DNA from: Amaranthus tricolor
Taxonomy: Eukaryota > Streptophyta > Magnoliopsida > Caryophyllales > Amaranthaceae
Length of the DNA stretch: 64,000 nucleotides
Direction of reading: 5' to 3'
NCBI RefSeq assembly: GCF_026212465.1
Contig: NC_080063.1
Span: 6,923,202-6,987,201 of the forward strand
The position numbers and the translations under genes were made by a program. Shown piece after piece: positions 51,601 to 64,000 of the stretch. Each line of letters starts with the position of its first letter. Positions within the stretch are counted from its first letter, which is position 1. Under the pieces are notes generated by a model. The model was given only the letters and a program-made list of their open reading frames with translations, was not told the DNA's origin and did not search any database.

Positions 51601-52912
51601 GTAAGAAGTTTTTTTTTTATTGCTATGATCATCGATCACAATTGAATCACAATATCAATACCCTCCTTTTCTCTCCCTCAGTTGTGTGTGTTAAAGGGCA
51701 GCATCATATTTCTCCTAAAAGTAAAACACAACTTGGACAAAAAGTACAAAGAAAATCAATTGATTTGGATCTCTTACCTTTGTTTAATATGTGTGTTTTG
51801 GTTACATATTTCTGTCTAGATAAGTTCTTCGAAGCAGCAACTTTTGTATTTGGTGTTGGTATCTCAACTATTTCCAGCTTCAATTTCTCCATTTTCAAGA
51901 ATGCTGATTTAGTGAGAACTGAAGAGACTTTAGCTTTTGATTGTTTTATTGTTGGTGAACTGTGAGAAACGTTTTACTTCTACTATTCGGCTTCCGCCGC
52001 TCTACACTGTATTTGAGGAATAGTGGCTTTTTAAAATTTATATAATATGTAACATGGAAACTTGTCCGTCACTTCGTGATTTAGTCACTAGGCTGTGTAC
52101 CCAGTAGCTAAAAGACATAAGTTGGAATTTGTTGGCTCCCTGAAGCTTCATTTACTTTTTGACATTTTAAAACTTTGTGTTTTAATATGCTTCAAGTTCT
52201 AAGGGCTGCAGGTTAGACCTGATATTGGATAACCTAGTTAACTCATTGACAAGATTTATAATGCCCGGGGCACCATTTTTCACGAGTGAAGATTTGATTT
52301 TCTGCTGGAGTTGATGACTTGATATTCTATTTTGATGCTGTTTTAGCTATGTTCCTTTATTTCTTGGGCTTCTGCATGTGTCTTAAATATCCTCTTTTAA
52401 ATCTTAACATGTTTACCAGAAAGGGAGAAAGATTGAATATGGGGGAAGATTTTGGGAGATCAAATGGTTTCTTTCATGGCTCAGTAGTAAACATTTGACG
52501 TTGCTTTATAATTTGCATATTTATTTCAACTTACTGTGACAGGCCTACTGAGATTGTGCAATCTAATAAAGAATACACGGAAGAAGATGTGACTGATGAG
52601 GTTAAGAAAGCTTCATCTCCTTTGTCCTCTGAATTTATGCGACCCTTTGAACTCCCTGGACTCCGCAGTGACATTGAGGCAATTGAGCGTGGTGTGTTTG
52701 GTGGTATAAACCGTTTCTTTGAAGCTGCCGAAGAGATTAGAAATGAGTTTTCTGGATTTCTGAATAATCCTTCCTCATTTGAGGGGTCCTCATCATCATC
52801 AAGAAGGCGGGAAATACCCTTGGAAGACCGTCTTTCGAAGAAATCAAATACAACACAGCATAACTCTGAGTCTGGGGATGTTGATATTTCTGGACTAGCT
52901 AGGGATGTCTAA
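48625..52912 (+). CDS. Fra a 1-associated protein-like, two exons, 199 aa
   Basis: Exons 48625-48854 and 52543-52912 join in phase (AA|G). Features: MGWIWRDDDDYE at the start; SSDRCSTRRIVQSKCNTEEV then EPGKFIRRCEKTEQIL with DCVGKPTE (four cysteines, residues about 45-78); VQSNKEYTEEDVTDEV; and LPGLRSDIEAIERGVFGGIN with RFFEAAEEI. This combination matches plant proteins named Mal d 1- or Fra a 1-associated protein, which bind PR-10 proteins; the cellular role is poorly known. The C-terminal 60 residues are Ser-rich and probably disordered. No signal peptide or membrane segment is visible. The ATG at 48625 gives the conserved MGW start; a longer frame upstream is out of phase. The 3.7-kb intron has no recognised gene. 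Confidence 0.88.
48985..49500. repeat. Probable retroelement-derived sequence in the intron
   Basis: ACACCGACAAATTTACGTGG and GATAGCTACATCAAGATG resemble non-coding parts of plant LTR elements; the following 300 bp are unusually GC-rich for this intron. No protein domain is left. The assignment is weak. Confidence 0.3.
49501..51364. other. Intron sequence of the Fra a 1-associated-like gene, nothing recognised
   Basis: Several short frames (49847-50035, 51132-51332) have no recognisable motif and no supporting context. A patch at 50510-50560 has CCGCAATA and ACCGCAA words, as in some transposon subterminal regions, but no ends. Confidence 0.45.
51365..51490. repeat. AATTCGC repeat family, copy 2
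   Basis: TTTGTCAGCTAATTCGCTTT, GATTTCGCTCAAAAGGGGCC and AAGATTAGCAAATAATTGAC recall the inverse of the copies at 41575 and 54385. Diverged. Confidence 0.45.
51491..52542. other. Intron sequence, nothing recognised
   Basis: A frame at 51642-51965 (107 codons) has no motif I recognise and overlaps AT-rich intron sequence; it is not supported as a gene. Confidence 0.45.
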
Positions 52913-54547
52913 TTTGATCGAGTTTGAATCGTGGGCATTCCAGTTTGAAATGATAAGCGAATGAAATATATGCAATTCATTGTAACAAAGTGTTAGTTTC
53001 AAACTATCAACCTTAAGAATCTTGGCTGGATTTTTGTAAAGTCTCTTTTTTTTCACCATTTTGTTATATTGCTATAGTTGCTTGGAATTTATATACTGTA
53101 TTTGCAGCACTTAATCTAAGATTGCTGTATCAAGATATTTCCCTCACCAGTATCACACAGAATGTAACTGGGTCAAAGCTTATGCTCCTTCCAAGACAAT
53201 ATGGTTATATGGATGTATCAAGATAATGCCAGACCTACATTCACATCATGATTCAGAATTTCAGCTTGAGGCTAATAATATGGGTGTATTTCATAATAAT
53301 AATAATATAAGCTTATTTGTCAACCTTTCATTGATTTTAGGGTTTTTAGGTAATTGAAAGAATACATTATAAGACATTTCCATCAAATGCTTGGCATCCT
53401 AAATTTCGTTATCAACTTTAACACATTTTGTCCTAAGCTAAATAGTTGATAATGAGTCACCACTCTTCGAGTTAACTTAATCAATATTAAATGATTTAAT
53501 GAGTCGTGTGATTTTTTGTAGGCCTAACAAAATGATGTGATTACACGACTAGTCAGCAGATCGTGCTAGGCCATGAGCATAAATTTTTGGAGGCACGATT
53601 AGACCGATGTCAAGTATGACAACACGAAACATCCCGTTCTTGCATGAACCGGCATGACTCATAGCTAGCACAACACGACACACGACTGACATGGAACGAC
53701 CCATCGCCAAGTCAACTGCAAAGTCTTGTAAATCAAAATCAAAACCAAAAGAAGCCTAATGACATCCTACCTTTGACTTCATCATACAACAATATATAAC
53801 CACCGTTGATCTTCAAAATCCACAATCTCGGTCGTTGAAATTTTAATAGTTGCCAATAAGATTATGATCCTGTAGCGGACTCCACGTCGTTTGGAATTAA
53901 AAAGTTTCCTAACAGAAAAACCTGTAATTCTCTGCATTTTCTCCCCTGTCTCTTCCTCTCCTCTCTCCGACCTTCTCTCTTTTCAAAAACTGTTTGATTT
54001 CCCAATCTAGATTCTCCAAAAGATTTCATCTTTGATTCCCATAAAATTGATCATCCATCAATCATCATTGTTTGTCTTTCAGGATTCTGTATTTCATACT
54101 GTATGCTCAAATATTTATTTTCATATTATTGTTTCAGATTATTAGTTTGAATTTCTGGGTTCTTATTTCTTTTTGTTTTGGTCAATGTCATCCCCCTTTT
54201 ATTGAATTCGTTTATGGGTATGCATTAATGTACAAAAAACAGATAATTTCTTTTGAGGTTTGGCAAGAATATTAAGATTTGGCTTCTTAAATGAAAAACC
54301 CAGAACCCAATTTGGGATCAAAAGACAAATTGATGTTGTTCATGGTCTATAAGGTGCTATTAGAGAAACGTTTGTAGCAGTTTGACATGATTCGCCCATC
54401 TGGTCGGTTTTGGGCTATTTTTGTGTCATTTTGAGTGAATTACGAATTCAAAAAATTGAATTAGCTGGCGAAGTATCTTACACTGGTTCATAGGTTTTGA
54501 GTGATACGGAGGGAAAAGGAATTGGGTAATTTAGTTTATAGTATGAG
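52913..54547. promoter_or_regulatory. Intergenic region and CDPK 5' region
   Basis: This follows the Fra a 1-associated-like gene (3' untranslated region about 52913-53100). A stretch at 53500-53712 is rich in CACGAC and GTCGTG words in both senses, as in a small GC-biased repeat. A C/T-rich leader-like part begins at about 53935 and runs to a possible donor or acceptor near 54080; it is the likely 5' untranslated start of the CDPK gene. An AATTCGC repeat copy is at 54385-54485. The TATA position is uncertain. Confidence 0.4.
54385..54485. repeat. AATTCGC repeat family, copy 3
   Basis: It shares CGGTTTTGGGCTATTTTTGT, GAATTACGAATTCAAAA and GAATTAGCTGGCGAAGTAT with copy 1 at 41575. It lies about 60 bp before the CDPK start codon, probably in the 5' untranslated region or its intron. 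Confidence 0.6.
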
Positions 54548-59856
<5,309 letters not shown>

Positions 59857-59907
59857 CTTTATGTTCGTAGGTTTATTAAGAGGGTGTTTGGTTTGGCGAA
59901 ATTTCTT

Positions 59908-60975
59908 TAAAATTATTTTCGATTTTATGTAAATATGCAAATGGTATTAGTTTTCTTTTATTTGATTTGACGAATTTATAATCTGTTTGGTTGTTGGTAT
60001 TTAATGGTGGAAATGGTATGATTATCGAATATTTAATTATCATTTAGTTAGAAAAACTAATTATATTTAATTATCATTTAGTTAGAAAAACCAATTGACA
60101 AGATTTATGATTATGCTTGTACTATTATGATATTCTTTTATTTTTCAAAAAATCTATTGGCATGAGTCTAATCTGGGTTGAGTCCATCTAAACCTAGATC
60201 TAGATTTTTTTATTGAATCTATACCCGGAATCATATCTATAGAGTTTAAAAATGTCAGGCCCAAACTCAAACCCTTAGGGTCTGGCTAGTCTAGAGTTTG
60301 AATCTGTGTTTAAAATGAATTTTTTTCTTCTCAAAAAATTTTTTAAAAATATATTATCCAAGCATCCAATAAAACGAAAATCGAGAAAACGGGCCATAAA
60401 ATATCAAGAATGATACATAACATCTTCAGTTCGTATGTACTTTTATTTGAAACGTAGCTTAATGTTGCTTTATTTGCAGTGAAAACTGATAGAAATGAAA
60501 TAGAAGTATGGGCGGTATACAACGAAGCCATTCTTTATTGATTCCCCTTCTACTTTCATGGTGGACATGATGATGCATGAGGTTCATTTGCATACATAAA
60601 GAAGCCAATGCAGAAGGGACTAGAGTCTTCCAGATAGGAGAAGCATTTGTTACATTCAAGCACAATAATCATGGCAAAATGCTTTATTTATCAAAGTCAA
60701 GTGTTGCTGAAAGGCATAGTTTTTAAATTTTGGATGCGATTGTATGAAGATAGATGCGTAAAGCGAAATTGCAAGAAACTATTTTTTAACATTTAAACAG
60801 GTTCGAATGTATATCATAATATAATATATAAAAAAAGTTGGTACATCGACTGAATATTCTGACTATGATTAAACAATTTGAAATTTTCGATTGAATTTCT
60901 TACTACTTTGTGTTAATTGAAATTTCCAACTAATTCCGACTAAAATCATATTTGTCAAAAATTTTGACTGTTGTT
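59908..60975. repeat. CDPK 3' region, duplication copy A
   Basis: This unit recurs at 61881-62712. It includes ATTAGTTTTCTTTTATTTG, ACTTACTATCGAATATxTAAT-like words, a CTTTATTTGCAG acceptor-like site before TGAAAACTGAT (60479) and AAGAAGCCAATGCAGAAGG. It has an extra stretch at 60150-60330 absent from copy B. The acceptor followed at once by TGA suggests that this is a 3' untranslated exon of the CDPK gene. Confidence 0.75.
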
Positions 60976-61880
60976 AGAAGTGGTTGAGCTGTGAATTCCC
61001 TTTGGATGCAAAATCCAATTAATCGATAATCCACTATGGATTCCTACCTATACTCTTAAACTATTAATTTCAACCGAATAAACTCATAAACTCATGAATT
61101 TCAGCCTAATTTCAAAAACTCATAAATAAAATTCATGAATTTCAGCCTAATAACACAACTGTTTTTAACTTTTATGTTCATGGGTTTCATTCGGTGGAAT
61201 TTCTTTTACACTGTGTTATAGTTATAGAGACCAATTAAGGGACTAAAGGGGAAGAATTTGAAAGAATTGAAAATTTATTGTTTGGGTAATAGAAAAGGAG
61301 AAAAGGGTTTGATGGAAAAATATGGATAAATTTTGTTAATAATATAATCTCTTTAAAGGCAGATTTGGATTTGGTATAAATAATTAAAGAGGAAGTAAAG
61401 TCAAACTAATGAAATAAAAGCAAATAGAGATGTATTTGAAGTAGTTGAGATAATTGTGAAGAAGGTAAAATGAGCATAAAATAAAAATAATGAAAGAAAA
61501 AAAGATAATTTCCCTTATTATGGAGGTAATTCCCCCACTCTCCCGTTGGATAAATATTTACCCCACAGAATTAAAAGCTCCCTTTATTTTTCACCACTTT
61601 GCAACTATTCTTCAACCTCTACAACAATCAAATTTCACTAATTTTTCATTTATCAACTTCATTTTTTTACTTTAACTTTTTATTCAACCCTTAAATATTT
61701 ACACCCAATCCGAGCATGCCATTAAAGTGGAAAGATTTAGAAGGACAACACTCATATTCTTCCTTTTCTCTTTTCTTCCCTTCCCTTCTAAACAAACAAA
61801 GTGCACTTTTCCTCCATACTCCTTCCATTTCTTTCCCTTCATTTCTTTTTTCTCCTAATTTGCTATCTAAACATAGCATA
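60976..61880. other. Spacer between duplication copies
   Basis: AT-rich. C/T-rich parts (61750-61860, ending TTTGCTATCTAAACATAG) may be the end of a short repeat also seen at 20555-20640. The frame at 61691-61987 overlaps this repeat and is not supported as a gene. Confidence 0.4.
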
Positions 61881-62712
61881 AAATTATAAACTATTTTCAA
61901 TCCTATGTAAATATGCAATGAAATTAGTTTTCTTTTATTTGCTTTGATGAAAATTCTTATTTGTTTGGTTGGTATTTTATGGTGCAAATGACATCGATTA
62001 TCGAATATCTAATGTAATTTAGCTAGAAAAATTACTTGACAAGATTTATGATTCATGCTTGTCCTACTATGATAATGTTTTATTTTCACAAAATCTATTC
62101 TCATCCAAGCACCCATTGAAAACCACAATCAACCCTCTATAAAGAAGACTTTCTACGGGCCATAAAATATCAAGAACGATATATCGTATGTTGTTTTATT
62201 TGAAACGTATCTTAATGATGCTTTACTCGCAGTGAAAACTGATGAAAAGAAATAGAAGTATTGGCGGTATATAAGGAAGCCATCCTTTATTGATTCTCCC
62301 CTTCTACTTCCATGGTGGACATCATTATGCAAGAGGTTCATTTGTTATTTAAAGAAGCCAATGCAGAAGGAGACTAAAGTCTTTCAGATAGGAGAAACAT
62401 TTGTAACATAAACATTGATGCGTTATTTATCAAATTCACGTGTTGCTTATAGGCATTGTATAAATTTTGGATGGGGTTTTATGAATATAGATGCGTAAAT
62501 GGAATTGGAAGAAATTATTTTTTTAACATTTAAACAGGTTCACATGTATATCATAATAAAATGATGTGAAAAAAAGTTGGTACACCGACTGAATATTCCG
62601 ACTATGATAAAACAATCTGAAATTTTTGACTGCATTTCTTACTACTTTGTATTAATCGAAATTTCCAACTAATTCCAACTAAAATCATGTTTATAAAAAA
62701 TTTCAACTGTTT
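61881..62712. repeat. CDPK 3' region, duplication copy B
   Basis: Direct, diverged copy of 59908-60975, about 1.95 kb farther on. It keeps the acceptor-like CTTTACTCGCAG before TGAAAACTGAT (62233) and AAGAAGCCAATGCAGAAGG. Confidence 0.75.
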
Positions 62713-62989
62713 TTTCCTACTGCAAAATCAAATAGTCGGAATTTTACCGACTAAATTTCCGTCTAACATAATGATAGTCAAAATTTTTGAAAAATTTAAA
62801 ATGGGAAAGGAAAAGGAGGTAAATTATCCGCCTTCATTTTTGAATATTTTCCTACTTAAAAAATTCTATTTAATCTAAAATTATCAGTAACAAAAGTTTT
62901 ATTAAATTTTTAATCACTCAAAAACTTGGTGAATTTTAAATTTTTATTTCATTTGATAAGTTTAATAAACTTTATGTGATTAACACTAT

Positions 62990-63400
62990 GTTTATGTGAC
63001 TAAAATAAAATTAATACGAGATTAATAATATATTAATATGATAAATATTATACTACACTATATATTACGACTAATAATATACTAAAATACAACTAACAGT
63101 ATACCGATAATACACTAATACAACCGATTCTACACTAATATGACAAATGTGATATTAATACAACTGATAATATGCTAATATGACTAATAGTTTACTAATA
63201 CGACTATTAATTTACTAATAATACGCTTATACAACTAATAATATATTGATAATATACCACTTAAATAAAATATATTAATTATACACTAATACGACTAATA
63301 CTACAACAATAAAACTAATATATAATAATATATTAATACTTTAGTAGCACTATATTAATACGACTAATAAACCGATAGTACTATACTGATTCGACTTTAG
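62990..63400. repeat. Degenerate ACTAATA(C/T) simple repeat
   Basis: Words such as TACTAATACGACTAATA, ACAACTAATAATATA and CACTAATACGACTAATA recur throughout, with a loose period of about 20-25 bp. No coding region. Confidence 0.65.
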
Positions 63401-63485
63401 GCTTTAATGATTTGCGTTCTAATTTTTTTAGTTTTTCGATTCTGCATAGCATTTTTGGGCTAAATTTTTTACTTGAAGCTTATGA

Positions 63486-63640
63486 TTAGACCTGGGAAAA
63501 CGATCGGTCGGTCGGGTTTTGGGTCGGATCAATTTCGGTCGGGTCATTTTCGGGTCGGGTCAGTTTCGGATCAGGTCAATTTCAGGTCGGATCACTCTGG
63601 GTTTCGGGTAGGTTCGGATTGACCCAACGGGTTACCATAA
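63486..63640. repeat. GGTCGGGT-rich element fragment
   Basis: After TAGACCTGGGAAAACG the sequence consists of GGTCGG, CGGGTC and CAATTTC words, then AT-rich DNA. It is similar in style to 12400 and 47662. No right end is seen before the window stops. Confidence 0.5.
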
Positions 63641-64000
63641 AACATTAGAATATCCAATCGATTAATTCAACATAAAAAAAAATCATTAAAATGTCTAAAA
63701 AAAATCATTAGAGAAATTACATGTACGATTTTCAAAAAATAGTTGGTATGTCAGGTTCATTTAAGTGCAAGAAAAATATGGGAATTAATACTTATTTTGA
63801 AAGACTTGTAAGATACGCGCTTTATAAAAGTTATTTTGTTTATTATAATTGTAACGTTAGATAAAAATGACGTTAAAATTATCTTCACAATTTTCATGTT
63901 GGAAAGATATACAACTAACTAAGTACTTATTTCGTCTTATAAGATACGCGTTTTATTATTTAGGGTAGCGACATTTGTTTTTTGAAAAGCTCATTCAAAC
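63641..64000. other. AT-rich DNA to the window edge, nothing recognised
   Basis: Two copies of TAAGATACGCG (about 63809 and 63940) were noted; nothing else. Confidence 0.5.

Noticed and set aside
51642..51965. A 107-codon frame inside the Fra a 1-associated-like intron
   Set aside because: No domain or start context, and a minus-strand frame overlaps it.

Overview
The window is nuclear DNA of a flowering plant. The evidence is spliced genes with GT-AG introns, AT-rich intergenic DNA full of plant transposon types (MULE, CACTA, hAT, Stowaway, Helitron, TRIM, Ty3/gypsy relics), and plant-specific families such as a CPK1/CPK2-type calcium-dependent kinase, an NOI/RIN4-domain protein and a Fra a 1-associated-like protein. 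It looks like a eudicot. A Caryophyllales origin is only a guess. There are no operons; genes are independent and separated by 1-8 kb of repeats.

Layout. 1-4.5 kb: the tail of a membrane-anchored protein gene, a broken Mutator-like (MULE) transposase with one terminal repeat region, a ~350-bp AT microsatellite and a CACTA end. 5-14 kb: a short NOI-domain gene, Stowaway elements, a Helitron end, LTR-retrotransposon-derived sequence, a complete hAT-type element with an exact 8-bp target duplication, and a decayed tandem repeat. 14.4-20.5 kb: a very large inverted repeat (arms of about 2.2-2.4 kb, spacer about 1.6 kb) with a decayed gypsy gag, probably inside the 5' intron of the next gene. 21.1-22.7 kb: a six-exon thioredoxin-like gene. 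24.0-24.3 kb: a two-exon secreted cysteine-rich peptide. 24.7-30.3 kb (minus): the mitochondrial ATP synthase assembly factor ATP12, with a 4-kb intron holding a gypsy relic. 30-37 kb: repeat-rich intergenic DNA. 38.1-44.2 kb: a ten-exon START-type lipid-binding-fold protein whose introns carry a complete 262-bp TRIM element and a Cassandra LTR fragment. 44-48.5 kb: repeats, including a second hAT element with exact target duplication. 48.6-52.9 kb: a two-exon Fra a 1-associated-like gene. 54.5-59.9 kb: a seven-exon CDPK. 60-64 kb: a duplicated copy of the CDPK 3' region and simple repeats.

The most noteworthy features are: (i) a tandem heptad array in the CDPK N-terminal variable domain in which nearly every unit is itself an L-x-R-x-x-S CDPK-type phosphorylation motif; (ii) the new-looking eight-cysteine secreted peptide with a nine-residue loop like that of Bowman-Birk inhibitors; (iii) the giant inverted repeat, a candidate hairpin-RNA source; and (iv) several small repeat families that recur in and around the introns. 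Exon boundaries were worked out by hand from reading frame and splice dinucleotides. Family assignments come from recognition, not database search.
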